64,000 nucleotides of DNA. Source: Mesorhizobium sp. BR1-1-16. GTDB taxonomy: Bacteria; Pseudomonadota; Alphaproteobacteria; Rhizobiales; Kaistiaceae. Numbering within the stretch: position 1 is the stretch's first letter; every line of letters begins with the position of its first letter. Made by a program: the position numbers and the translations under genes. Location of the stretch: positions 62,001-126,000 of the forward strand of contig NZ_JAIUIE010000007.1 of assembly GCF_020165495.1 (NCBI RefSeq), in the 5' to 3' direction. Of the stretch, positions 9,345 through 17,637 are shown piece after piece. Below the pieces are notes generated by a model. That model was not told where the DNA came from and searched no databases. It saw only the letters and a program-made list of their open reading frames with translations.

Positions 9345-9357
9345 CGAGATCGGGCGT

Positions 9358-10341
9358 TCAGGCTCCAGCGAAAATCTCGTTGATTTTCTGAACGCTGGCG
9401 ACGGTTTCTGATTCCACCGTGCGGCGGAGGGCAAAATCCTGACCCGCCGCGGCTATCTCGCGACACGCCTGGTCGTGGTCGCGGCACCATTCGATCTTTT
9501 CGACGATGTCGGAGAGATCGGCCGCTATAGGCACATAATGCGTCCACGGCACGAGATCATCGTAATACCACTGGCGAAAGCCGTGCGACGACGCGACTTT
9601 CAGCATGCAGCATCCCATGAGAAGTCGCGTGAACATATTGCCCCAACTATTTGTGGGACCATCGATATCCAGCGCGAACTTGACGTTGATCCAGCGCGAT
9701 GGCGGCACGAACTCCCCGAGTAGTCCATGCATCCGGATCGCCTCGCGCGTCTGATGGGCGGCCGGTTCGCGCTCCGTCGAGGTCAGCTTGACATCGACAT
9801 CGGCGAGCCCGCGCAGGGCCAAACAGAGACGAACGCGCTGCTTGAGGCTCGGATCGTCCATGTCCATCCCCTCGGTGATGGTATGGCCCGGGCCGGTGAT
9901 GGCGCCGCGCCAGAGCAGCGTCTCCTTGCGCCGCGCCCATTGGCCTGGACGACTGTCGGCCAGTTCGCGAAACGGCTGGTAGAGGCGCGCCGTCATAAAG
10001 CCGGGATCAGGCACGAGAACGGCTTGTGGCTCGTCGCTGCAGAACGAAAGCTCGTTCGGTTCGTTGCCACCGCCGTCCGAGATATTGCCGATGAGGGAAG
10101 TGACCTCCGGCGCGGTGCGCGAAACCAGCCGGACCAAAGTCGGCAACCGGCGCCACATCATCTGGTAGAGCGGCCAGTCGGCGGCGAGCCGGTCGCGGTC
10201 GAGCACGATGTTGATCTGGTTGCCGATCCGTTCGAAGCCAACCTGGTGGCGGTGGCGTCGGCGCTCGCTGTTGTGCTCAAAGGCAAGGCTCGGCGGAAAG
10301 GCTTGCATCTCGGAAATGCCTGTCCCGAGCCGCCTCAACAT
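9358..10341 (-). CDS. Glycosyltransferase family 90 (CAP10-like)
   Basis: A 327-residue protein resembling family 90 glycosyltransferases, which add sugars such as xylose to capsule, LPS or O-glycans. Recognisable pieces are LLWRGAITG, WINVKFALDIDG, GNMFTRLLMGCCMLKVAS and HYVPIAADLSDIVEKI, all typical of the nucleotide-sugar-binding C-terminal region. There is no signal peptide, so it should act in the cytoplasm or at the inner membrane. The ATG at 10341 is chosen because a strong ribosome site (AAGGAAGAGGTG) stands just before it. The longer frame to 10401 would need a TTG. It lies on the opposite strand between metG and tatD, which are usually neighbours, so it looks like an insertion into the block. 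The acceptor is unknown. Confidence 0.82.
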   Translation of the reverse strand: MLRRLGTGISEMQAFPPSLAFEHNSERRRHRHQVGFERIGNQINIVLDRDRLAADWPLYQMMWRRLPTLVRLVSRTAPEVTSLIGNISDGGGNEPNELSFCSDEPQAVLVPDPGFMTARLYQPFRELADSRPGQWARRKETLLWRGAITGPGHTITEGMDMDDPSLKQRVRLCLALRGLADVDVKLTSTEREPAAHQTREAIRMHGLLGEFVPPSRWINVKFALDIDGPTNSWGNMFTRLLMGCCMLKVASSHGFRQWYYDDLVPWTHYVPIAADLSDIVEKIEWCRDHDQACREIAAAGQDFALRRTVESETVASVQKINEIFAGA

Positions 10342-10425
10342 CACCTCTTCCTTGAGGCGCTTCGGCGTCAGTCCGAATAGGGAAACCTGCAGGGAAGGCA
10401 ATATCGAATCCCGTCCGGAATGGGG

Positions 10426-10437
10426 CTTGCATGCAAG
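10426..10437. promoter_or_regulatory. 12-bp perfect palindrome in the divergent GT90/tatD spacer
   Basis: CTTGCATGCAAG reads the same on both strands. It lies 85 bases upstream of the glycosyltransferase start and about 120 bases upstream of tatD. It could be an operator for either gene. No known regulator is assigned, and such a short palindrome may be chance. Confidence 0.3.
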
Positions 10438-10558
10438 TGTAGAAGCGACAGCCGGAGCGTGTCCAGAACGGTCGACAGCGCCGCGCGAAGCGGTTACTCA
10501 CTTCTTCAGGTCCGTGCCTCGCGTCGAGGACACGTCACGCAAATTGCCTCCGGAACCC

Positions 10559-11368
10559 ATGCTCGTCGACAGCCATTGCCATCTCGATTTTCCGGAGTTC
10601 GATGCCGATCGCGAGGGGCTCATCGACGAAGCTCACCGGGCGGGCGTTGGCCTTATGGTAACGATCTCGACCCGCGTTCGCCGGTTCGAACAGGTGCGTG
10701 CCATCGCCGAGCGATATCCCTCTGTATTTTGCTCTGTTGGGACGCATCCAAACAGCGCCCATGAGGAGACCGACGTCACGACCGCTGAACTCGTCGCGCT
10801 TGCCGCTCATCCGAAGGTCGTCGCGATCGGCGAGGCCGGCCTCGACTACGTCTACGGCGCCGAACACAAGGCCGAGCAGGCGAGGGGGTTGAGGCGCCAC
10901 ATCGCGGCAGCGCGCAGCACCGGCTTGCCATTGGTCATCCACGCGCGCGAAGCCGACGAGGACATGATCGCAATCCTGACGGAGGAAAACGGCGAGGGCG
11001 CCTTTCCGGCGATTCTGCACTGCTTTTCGTCGGGTGCGCGCCTTGCCGAAGTCGGCGTCGCGCTCGGCTGTTACATCTCGTTTTCCGGCATCCTGACATT
11101 CCGGAGCGCTGAAAACATTCGCGCCATCGCGCGGGACATTCCCGAGGACCGACTTCTCGTGGAGACCGACGCGCCCTATCTGGCTCCCGTGCCACATCGC
11201 GGGCACACCAACCGGCCAGCCTATGTCCGCGATACGGCGGCCGTGCTCGCCAGCGTGCGCGGACTTTCCGAAGAGCAGATCGCGACGATCACGACCGGCA
11301 ATTTCCGCCGGCTGTTCACCAAAGTGCCGAATTCGGCCTTCGAAAACGCAGCTGCGGCCCATGGGTGA
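10559..11368 (+). CDS. tatD: TatD-family metal-dependent hydrolase
   Basis: A 269-residue TIM-barrel metallohydrolase of the TatD/YcfH family, which acts as a DNase in studied members. Metal-binding motifs are in order: DSHCHLDF at residues 4-11, GEAGLDY, VIHAREA, LHCFSSG and ETDAPYL. An active cytoplasmic enzyme is expected. The ATG at 10559 fits the family start (MLVDSHCHLD), although its ribosome site is weak. The frame is open upstream to 10208, but that part is antisense to the glycosyltransferase gene. The gene is followed at once by the MBL hydrolase gene, a conserved pair. Confidence 0.94.
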   Translation: MLVDSHCHLDFPEFDADREGLIDEAHRAGVGLMVTISTRVRRFEQVRAIAERYPSVFCSVGTHPNSAHEETDVTTAELVALAAHPKVVAIGEAGLDYVYGAEHKAEQARGLRRHIAAARSTGLPLVIHAREADEDMIAILTEENGEGAFPAILHCFSSGARLAEVGVALGCYISFSGILTFRSAENIRAIARDIPEDRLLVETDAPYLAPVPHRGHTNRPAYVRDTAAVLASVRGLSEEQIATITTGNFRRLFTKVPNSAFENAAAAHG

Positions 11369-11375
11369 GGCAAAC

Positions 11376-12215
11376 ATGGGTGAGGCGAGGATGAAGGCGC
11401 CGGCCGCCGAGCGTATCCGCATCACTATTCTCGGCTGCGGCGCCTCCCCTGGTACGCCGCGGATCGGCAATGACTGGGGCGCCTGCGACCCGTCCGAACC
11501 GAGGAACCGTCGCACGCGGGCCGCAATCCTCATCGACGGTTTTCGCAGCGACAGCCCCTATCCGACGCGAGTTCTGGTCGATACCGGCCCCGATATTCGC
11601 AACCAGCTGCTCGACGCGCGTGTCGACCGGCTCGATGCCGTCCTCTACACGCATCCCCATGCCGATCATACGCATGGCATCGATGATCTTCGCGCCTTCT
11701 GGCTCGATAGCCGGAAGCTGGTGCCGGTCTATACGGACGACAATACGCAGGAACGGCTGGAGGAGGCCTTCGGCTACTGCTTCAAGACGCCGGCCGGCGG
11801 CAGCTACCCGCCGATCCTCGGCCGCGAGCGGATCGTCGCCGGAGAACGCTTTTCCGTCGATGGGCCAGGCGGCAGCCTGACGATCCTGCCGTTCAGGCAG
11901 GTGCATGGCGACATCGACAGCCTCGGCTTCAAGATCGGCGATTTCGCCTATTCGAGCGATGTCAGCGCGCTTCCCGACGAAACGCTGCCCGACTTGCAGC
12001 ATCTCTCGCTCTGGATCGTTGACGCCTTGCGGTGGCGGCCGCATCCGAGCCATTTCAGCGTCGATGAATCGATTGCCTGGCATGATCGGCTGCGCCCGCG
12101 TCGCACGATCTTCACGCATATGCATGGCGATCTGGACTACCGCACGCTGGTCGCGATGCTGCCGGGCGATATCGAACCGGCCTTTGACGGCATGATCATC
12201 GAGCACGCTTTGTAG
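11376..12215 (+). CDS. MBL-fold metallo-hydrolase (PhnP-like)
   Basis: A 279-residue metallo-beta-lactamase-fold protein. It contains ILGCGASPGTPRIGNDWGAC, the metal motif THPHADHTHG (HxHxDH), VHGDIDS, SDVSALP and the late THMHGDL histidine. These match the PhnP/RNase Z-like phosphodiesterase branch. The substrate is not known; a cyclic phosphodiester is an inference from PhnP. Three in-frame ATGs lie at 11361, 11376 and 11391. I choose 11376 because GGTGAGG stands five bases before it. The first two ATGs begin a tandem repeat of ATGGGTGAGGC. It is coupled to tatD, with 7 bases between them. Confidence 0.9.
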   Translation: MGEARMKAPAAERIRITILGCGASPGTPRIGNDWGACDPSEPRNRRTRAAILIDGFRSDSPYPTRVLVDTGPDIRNQLLDARVDRLDAVLYTHPHADHTHGIDDLRAFWLDSRKLVPVYTDDNTQERLEEAFGYCFKTPAGGSYPPILGRERIVAGERFSVDGPGGSLTILPFRQVHGDIDSLGFKIGDFAYSSDVSALPDETLPDLQHLSLWIVDALRWRPHPSHFSVDESIAWHDRLRPRRTIFTHMHGDLDYRTLVAMLPGDIEPAFDGMIIEHAL

Positions 12216-12344
12216 CGGCGAAGCGGCTGCCTTGGTGGTGGGCAGGGCCCTTCTTTGGGTCTGGCCGTCCCGGAAGCAGCGTGCCAATCTTCCCGAAGCT
12301 GTGGCAGCGCCGGCGGAGATCGGTGCGAAAGGAAAAAGGCGTCA

Positions 12345-13277
12345 ATGAAGCTCCGCAACGCGGCATGGTCGATCTTCGGTATCGTGGCGGTCGTCGTCTC
12401 GATCTTCATTCTCTATCGGGAATTCCGCCGTATCTCGTTCGCGGCGGTCGCGGACAGTTTGGCGGCGATCAGCGCCCACAACTGGATCCTGGCCGTTCTG
12501 GCAACGCTTTGCGCCTATGGCGCGCTCGCCTGGTACGACCGAATCGCTATTGCCCATATCGGCGGCAAGAAGATCTCCTGGCTCTTCATCTCGCTCTGCT
12601 CGTTCACGACCTATGCCCTGTCGCACAATATCGGCGCCTCGGTGATCTCGGGCGCGGTGGTCCGCTATCGGGCCTATTCGACCCGCGGGCTGACGGCTCA
12701 GGAAATCGGCCTGCTCATCGTCTTCTGTTCGTTCACCTTTGCGCTCGGCACGGTGCTCACCAGCGGGATCGTGCTCGTGCTGAAGCCGCATCTCATCACC
12801 CGCTTCATCGACGTGCCGCCGCTGACCGGTCTCATTCTCGGTCTCTTGCTGCTGTTCCTCGTCCTGCTCTATGTGTTCGGATCCTGGCGACACCTGCCGC
12901 CCTGGCACATCCGCAAATTCCACGTCCAATATCCGCGCCTTCCGATCGTGGCGCGGCAGCTTTTGGCCGGACCGATCGAGCTTGGCGGCGCGGCTGCGAT
13001 CATCTATTTCGCGCTGCCAGAGGCTGGAAATCCGGGCTATCTCATCATTCTGGGGATCTTCCTAGCTTCGTTCACGCTGGCGCTGCTCTCGCATGCGCCG
13101 GGCGGTCTAGGCGTTCTAGAGGTCACGTTCCTGGCGGCGCTACCCGAAATGAACCCGAATGACGTTCTCGCGGCACTGATCGTCTTCCGGCTGCTCTATC
13201 TGCTGATCCCGTTCGCTCTGTCGCTGTTCATCGTGCTTGCCTTCGAGAAGACCCAGCTCGGCCGGAAGGAGAGCTGA
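12345..13277 (+). CDS. LPG-synthase-type transmembrane protein (UPF0104)
   Basis: A 310-residue integral membrane protein with about eight hydrophobic segments. It matches the lysylphosphatidylglycerol synthase transmembrane family (flippase-like domain). Motifs seen are YDRIAIAHIGGKKISW, ALSHNIGASVISGAVVRYR (typical SxxxG and VRYR signature) and LLSHAPGGLGVLE. No aminoacyl transferase domain is present, so lipid handling or flipping is an inference, not lysyl transfer. The ATG at 12345 follows AAGG by five bases. It ends at a strong hairpin (13286-13309). Confidence 0.9.
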   Translation: MKLRNAAWSIFGIVAVVVSIFILYREFRRISFAAVADSLAAISAHNWILAVLATLCAYGALAWYDRIAIAHIGGKKISWLFISLCSFTTYALSHNIGASVISGAVVRYRAYSTRGLTAQEIGLLIVFCSFTFALGTVLTSGIVLVLKPHLITRFIDVPPLTGLILGLLLLFLVLLYVFGSWRHLPPWHIRKFHVQYPRLPIVARQLLAGPIELGGAAAIIYFALPEAGNPGYLIILGIFLASFTLALLSHAPGGLGVLEVTFLAALPEMNPNDVLAALIVFRLLYLLIPFALSLFIVLAFEKTQLGRKES

Positions 13278-13285
13278 AACGCGAA

Positions 13286-13309
13286 AGGGCAGGGGATCAC
13301 CCCTGCCCT
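13286..13309. terminator. Strong hairpin between convergent genes
   Basis: AGGGCAGGGG (13286-13295) pairs perfectly with CCCCTGCCCT (13300-13309) around the loop ATCA. It sits 8 bases after the membrane protein stop and 32 bases before the end of the GH2 gene. There is no T-tract on either side, so it may work as a Rho-assisted or bidirectional terminator. Confidence 0.6.
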
Positions 13310-13341
13310 CCGATCCGTCTTCGCCCGTTGCGAGGCGACGC

Positions 13342-15168
13342 TCAGTTTCCGCGCTCGGCCTGTGTCCTCACCCAGCGCGCATTGTAGCCGAGCGGATGCT
13401 CCGGCAGACGCGCGATGGGAACGCCAAGATTGGCGGCTCGGATCGCTGCGATATCGGCCTTCGGCCTGCGGTCCATGGTGAGGACGCCGTTCTGCTCCTG
13501 ATAGGTGTCGGTCAGCTGCGTATAGCAGTAGCCAGCAAGCAGATCGGAATCCGTGGCGCCGGCGAGAACGTCAGCATAGCGCTCGACGAAATCCTCGGTG
13601 TCCTTGGCGGTGCTGTAGCCCCAGCCGGCCTCGTTTCCCATGAAATAGGCGATCCCGCCGAACTCGGTCAGCATTACCGGCTGACCGGCATAGGGATGAC
13701 CATCAATCGCGAGCGCACGGCCTGCCGAACGGAAGGTCGTCAGCGTGTCGCGGAACCCAGCCTCGGAGCCATAGCGCTCGTGCAGGATCGCGCCGCTGTG
13801 GTGGTAGTCATGGACCGCGAAGATGTCAGTCGCGATCTGCTCCCAGCCGTCATTGCCGCTGACCGGCCGCGTCGGATCGAGCGTCTTGGTCAGATGGTAG
13901 AGCGCCTGCTGATAGCTGCGCTGGACCGGACTGTGCGGCAGTTCAGGAATGCCCCATGACTCGTTGAACGGCACCCAGGCGACGATCGAGGGATGTGAAT
14001 AGTCACGCTCGATCGCTTCCTGCCATTCAGCGGCGAGCCGCGTGACAGTCTCGTTCGAATAGCCATAAGCGCTCGGCATTTCCTCCCAGACGAGGAGGCC
14101 CAGCACATCGGCCCAGTAGAGGAAGCGCGGGTTTTCGATCTTCTGGTGCTTGCGCACGCCATTGAAGCCGAGCGACTTGGTCAGCTCGACATCGCGGCGC
14201 AGCTCCTCGTCGCTCGCCGTCATCACGCCTTCGCGCCAATAGCCTTGGTCGAGAACGAGGCGCAGGAAATACGAACGCCCGTTCATCACGAAGCGGCCGT
14301 TGGCGGTCGAGACGGCTCTGAGCGCCGTATAGCTCTTGACCTCGTCGACGACCTCGCCATTCCCGTCGACCAGGAACAGTTCCGCATCGATCAGTTGCGG
14401 ATGCTCGGGCGACCAGACGAATTCGGCGCGGGCATCGTCGATGCCGGGGTCGGGGAGGGCGATGACGCGGCTGGTGTCCCGGCCCTTCAAGCCATACTCA
14501 TCCTCAACCAGCACGCGGCCGGCGAGCCAGAGCCGGACACGCAGGCGATGACCCTCCGGCGCGGCGATGCGCGTATCGAGGCGAATCTCGAACTTCGCGA
14601 AGTCCGGGGTCCATTGCAGCCTCTCGATATGGCTGCGGCCGACCTGTTCGACGAACACGGTCTGCCAGATGCCCGTCGTGCGCGGATACCAGATGCCGTG
14701 CGGCTCTGCGAGCCAATCCTGCTTCCCGCGCGGCTTCATCATATCGAGCGGATCGTCTTCGGCGCGAACCACGATATCCAGCGTGCCCCCGGTCATGAAC
14801 GGCGCAAGACGGACGCGGACGGGCGTGTGGCCGCCGACATGCGAGGCGGCATGCTGGCCGTTGATCCAGACATCGCTCTTGTAGTCGATGGCGCCGAAAT
14901 GCAGGATCGTGTCATGCGCCGCGTCGGGCGCGAGATCAGCCGGCAGCTCCAGCGTTCGGCGATACCAGACGACGGGATGAAATCCCTCGTCATGGATGCC
15001 GCTTCGGGGCGCTTCGGGCGCATAGGGCACAGTGATGGTACGGTCGAACGCAGCGTCGGCCGGGCCGATCCAGCGGGCGTCGTCATCATAGGCAAACTGC
15101 CACGCTCCATCGAGCGAGAGCCAGCGGGCGCGCTCGATCTGCGGGCGCGGATGGTCACTATAGGCCAA
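13342..15168 (-). CDS. Glycoside hydrolase family 2 (beta-galactosidase/beta-glucuronidase type)
   Basis: A 608-residue GH2 enzyme with the usual order: a jelly-roll sugar-binding domain (about 15-190, with the LHFGAIDYKSDVWING core), an immunoglobulin-like domain (about 195-300) and a TIM barrel (about 305-608). The acid/base is Glu403 in PFNESWG and the nucleophile is Glu502 in LTEFGG, so it should be active. There is no signal peptide, so a cytoplasmic role on imported glycosides is likely. I choose the TTG at 15168 because GGAGGA lies five bases before it; the ATG at 15240 has no ribosome site. The gene is alone, with no sugar transporter or regulator beside it. A GntR-type palindrome lies 61 bases upstream. 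The exact sugar is unknown. Confidence 0.9.
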   Translation of the reverse strand: MAYSDHPRPQIERARWLSLDGAWQFAYDDDARWIGPADAAFDRTITVPYAPEAPRSGIHDEGFHPVVWYRRTLELPADLAPDAAHDTILHFGAIDYKSDVWINGQHAASHVGGHTPVRVRLAPFMTGGTLDIVVRAEDDPLDMMKPRGKQDWLAEPHGIWYPRTTGIWQTVFVEQVGRSHIERLQWTPDFAKFEIRLDTRIAAPEGHRLRVRLWLAGRVLVEDEYGLKGRDTSRVIALPDPGIDDARAEFVWSPEHPQLIDAELFLVDGNGEVVDEVKSYTALRAVSTANGRFVMNGRSYFLRLVLDQGYWREGVMTASDEELRRDVELTKSLGFNGVRKHQKIENPRFLYWADVLGLLVWEEMPSAYGYSNETVTRLAAEWQEAIERDYSHPSIVAWVPFNESWGIPELPHSPVQRSYQQALYHLTKTLDPTRPVSGNDGWEQIATDIFAVHDYHHSGAILHERYGSEAGFRDTLTTFRSAGRALAIDGHPYAGQPVMLTEFGGIAYFMGNEAGWGYSTAKDTEDFVERYADVLAGATDSDLLAGYCYTQLTDTYQEQNGVLTMDRRPKADIAAIRAANLGVPIARLPEHPLGYNARWVRTQAERGN

Positions 15169-15228
15169 GGCGATCCTCCGGGATGTCGGGTCTTTGCCGG
15201 GGCTTCGAAAAGCCACCGGATGCGTCTT

Positions 15229-15239
15229 TGGTATTACCA
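15229..15239. promoter_or_regulatory. Candidate GntR (FadR-subfamily) operator upstream of GH2
   Basis: TGGTATTACCA is a perfect 5+1+5 inverted repeat. It fits the TNGTNNNACNA pattern known for FadR-type GntR repressors, many of which control sugar-acid use in proteobacteria. It is 61 bases upstream of the TTG start of the GH2 gene and would overlap its promoter. No GntR gene is in the window. Confidence 0.5.
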
Positions 15240-15404
15240 TATGACACGCAGTCGAAAACCCGAAATCTGCCGTCGCAACGGCGCCGCCGCCGCAATCCTC
15301 CGTTACAAAAGACGCATTCGCGCCCCGATCCTGTCGGCATGCAGCCCGAAAAGGCAGTGAAACTGCGACGCATGCAAAGAGAATCGCTCAGGCCAGAGAT
15401 CATC

Positions 15405-16034
15405 ATGGACAATCGCTTCCATTCGGAAATGCCGTCCTCCCGGTTCCCCTTGGTGCTCTATGGCGCTGCCATCGCCATCGCCCTCGGCGCCGCTGCGGTC
15501 GCAAGCACGGTGGCGCTGACGCCGCGCGATGCGGCGCAGCCCGTTCTCGTGGTCAGCGGCACGCAAGTGACCGGACCGGATCGCATCGCCGGCATGATCG
15601 AGCCCACGGCTCCGATACGCGCTGCGGCCGTGCAGCCCGCCAAGGACGCGCCGATCGCTGAAACGTCGAAGCCTGTTGCCATCGATCGGCTCGAGAAGCT
15701 GGCGGCGCTGCCGCCGAAGCCGTTGCGGCGGCCATGCATCGAATGCGCCGCGCCGCTTGCGGCACCTGCACCGACAGTCGAACCGGCGGCGCAGGCGGCT
15801 GCCGATCCGGCGCCTGCGGAAGCGGAATATGACGTCGCCGACGTCTCGGCGATTGGCCCGGTTCCGCCATTGCCCATCGGTTCGGCAACAGGCGAGGGGG
15901 CACGGCACGGGTTCCTCCGTCGCAGCGGCGAGGCCGTGGTCAGTGGCGGTTCCGAAATCGTCGGCACGGCCTGGACTCTTTCCGGCGCGGCCGTCGGCGG
16001 GCTCGTGCGCGGCGTTCGCGACTTGACGTTTTAA
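15405..16034 (+). CDS. Hypothetical membrane-anchored Ala/Pro-rich protein
   Basis: A 209-residue protein not recognised as a known family. One hydrophobic segment (about residues 13-35, after SRFPLVLYG) would anchor it in the inner membrane with the rest outside. The middle is rich in Ala and Pro. A short Cys pair (PCIECAAP) lies near residue 115. The last 45 residues (RSGEAVVSGGSEIVGTAW and after) look helical and Gly-rich. The ATG at 15405 is the most likely start; the frame is open upstream with other ATGs at 15339 and 15372. It is convergent with the DUF998 gene; the two stop codons overlap in TTAA. Confidence 0.6.
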   Translation: MDNRFHSEMPSSRFPLVLYGAAIAIALGAAAVASTVALTPRDAAQPVLVVSGTQVTGPDRIAGMIEPTAPIRAAAVQPAKDAPIAETSKPVAIDRLEKLAALPPKPLRRPCIECAAPLAAPAPTVEPAAQAAADPAPAEAEYDVADVSAIGPVPPLPIGSATGEGARHGFLRRSGEAVVSGGSEIVGTAWTLSGAAVGGLVRGVRDLTF

Positions 16035-16732
16035 GCCCTGCCCTGACGCTGCGCGAAAGACCAGCCGCGCTGGCGCCCCAGAAGCAGTGCGGCGGTCATC
16101 AGTTCCCATGCGGTGATCGTATAGACGCTGGCGCGCTCGACGGCGCCAAGCGGAAACCAGGCAGGACCCGTGATCAGAAAGGCGATGCTGCTGATCCCGA
16201 ACAGGCCGAGCGCGATGCCGGCTGGGCGATAGAAACGCGGCATGCCGAGCGGAGCAAGCGCGAAGCCCGAGGACATCGCAACGAGATTCCCGCCGACAAT
16301 CGAAAGACTGGCGCCGACCAGATGCCAGACAATCGTTCCGTCGGCGATCTCGCGCGTGCCGCTGTGAAAGACTGCGATCAGCACCAGCCCCAGCGCATCG
16401 GCAAGCGCGGCGCCGAGAAAGACCGCATAAGCCGCGCCGCGCTTTGGCAGCGCGCGCCCAATGACGAGCGCGGCCGAGGCATAAAGCAGCGCCTGCACCA
16501 CAAAGCCGGCATTCATCACCACAGCAAGCGGAGAATCGATGCTGCGGCCATTGATGACGGTCGGGTAGGGGATGCCGAGATCGCTGATCATGTGCGTTGT
16601 GAAGCTGTAGCCGCGAAACGCTCTTGCGGCGATCGTCTCGGCGATGAAGTACGCCAAAGCCGTGCCAAGCCAGCAGAACGCTGCAGCCCTGGCGGCCGCG
16701 TCAGTTTCGCCCGTTCGGGCAGCTATACGCAT
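16031..16732 (-). CDS. DUF998 family membrane protein
   Basis: A 233-residue integral membrane protein with about six hydrophobic helices. The segment SFTTHMISDLGIP is the signature of DUF998 (ISDLG), and PLAVVMNAGFVVQALL follows. The function of the family is unknown. I start it at the ATG at 16732; the longer frame to 16765 adds only 11 charged residues. The stop overlaps that of the forward gene ending at 16034. Confidence 0.85.
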   Translation of the reverse strand: MRIAARTGETDAAARAAAFCWLGTALAYFIAETIAARAFRGYSFTTHMISDLGIPYPTVINGRSIDSPLAVVMNAGFVVQALLYASAALVIGRALPKRGAAYAVFLGAALADALGLVLIAVFHSGTREIADGTIVWHLVGASLSIVGGNLVAMSSGFALAPLGMPRFYRPAGIALGLFGISSIAFLITGPAWFPLGAVERASVYTITAWELMTAALLLGRQRGWSFAQRQGRA

Positions 16733-16855
16733 TGATGTTTCCCGGCGTATCCATGGGCGGCCCATTCTGGACTGCGCCTCCCAGTCGATACGTTCAGGCG
16801 GCCGATTGGTTTCCTTCCTCGACGACTTCGATGCCCCGCCCCGCGGTTTTGAACC

Positions 16856-17235
16856 TCATTGCGCGTTCTGCGGAACCCCGTCGGCAATCTCGTAGTAGTC
16901 GCCTTGTCGGCCACGAAAATATGCAATGAAATCCGGGTGTTGGTGGGTCCATCGAAAGCGCCCATCATGATGCCGATCCAATCGAGATAAATGGGATCGA
17001 AGAACATCGAGGAACCGCAAACCGAGCAGAATCCGCGCCGGACTTTTTCGGACGAATGAAACCAAGTCAGCCGTTCCGCGCCTGAAATCGTGATGGCGGA
17101 TCGCGGCAGGTCGACACCAGCCTCAAAGTGCCCGGTATGTTTCCGACACTTCGAGCAGTGGCAAGCCGAGGCTTGCGGCAGCTCGCCGGGCACCCCGAAC
17201 CGGACAGCACCGCAGAGGCAAGATCCCGTATGCAT
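16856..17235 (-). pseudogene. GFA/CENP-V family zinc protein interrupted by a frameshift
   Basis: The first frame (from the ATG at 17235, after a GAGG site) encodes a GFA-family protein with zinc-binding cysteines in GSCLCGAV, CHCSKCRKHTG and FCSVCGSSMFF. It runs to HIFVADK near 16905 and then loses similarity. In the next frame the expected ending follows at once (GDYYEIADGVPQNAQ, stop at 16856). One base seems to be missing after the AAG codon of VADK, so that GGCGAC reads GCGAC. Restored, the protein would be about 127 residues, the normal GFA size. If not corrected, the first frame runs on to 16723 with an unrelated tail. This is either a real inactivating frameshift or a sequencing error. 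GFA proteins bind glutathione or small thiol adducts. Confidence 0.8.
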
Positions 17236-17637
17236 CGGCAGCCTCATGGTTGGACCAAGTCGGCACGATCGCAGCCACGTCGCCTCAGTTCAACATATCC
17301 GATTTGGTTCCATAATCTTCCTTATGCGAATTGTTGATGACAGCACGGATAGCGACGCCATTCTCCGCCGCTCGCTGCCCGCCCCTCGTTTCCCGGAGAC
17401 CCACGCCGGCACCCTGACGGGCCGCGCCCGGTTGTTTGCGCATCCGATCTCCCTGAGTTCTCGGACTTCGATCTTCGCGCTTGGCGCCGTCAACGGCATC
17501 TCGTCGTGACGACGTGGACTGGGGCCTCCGGCCATTCGCCATTGACATGTTCGGGGCGCTTGGACAGATAGGCGCCAAACGCCCGTAGACCGGGCGATCC
17601 GGCGGTATGATCGATGCCGCCGCGCCCTCGTTCTCGG
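17236..17637. other. Intergenic region without a supported gene
   Basis: About 400 bases between the broken GFA gene and rimO. Small open frames occur on both strands, for example from the ATG at 17324, but none has a ribosome site or a recognisable product. It should hold the rimO promoter. I see no RNA gene or repeat. Confidence 0.5.

Noticed and set aside
11361-11390. Tandem ATGGGTGAGGC repeats at the tatD/MBL junction as a mobile-element trace
   Set aside because: They are only 11 identical bases and are better explained as two ribosome site/start codon sequences in a short overlap region.
17324-17509. A 61-residue forward frame upstream of rimO
   Set aside because: No ribosome site and no recognisable product; overlapping frames on the other strand look equally good.
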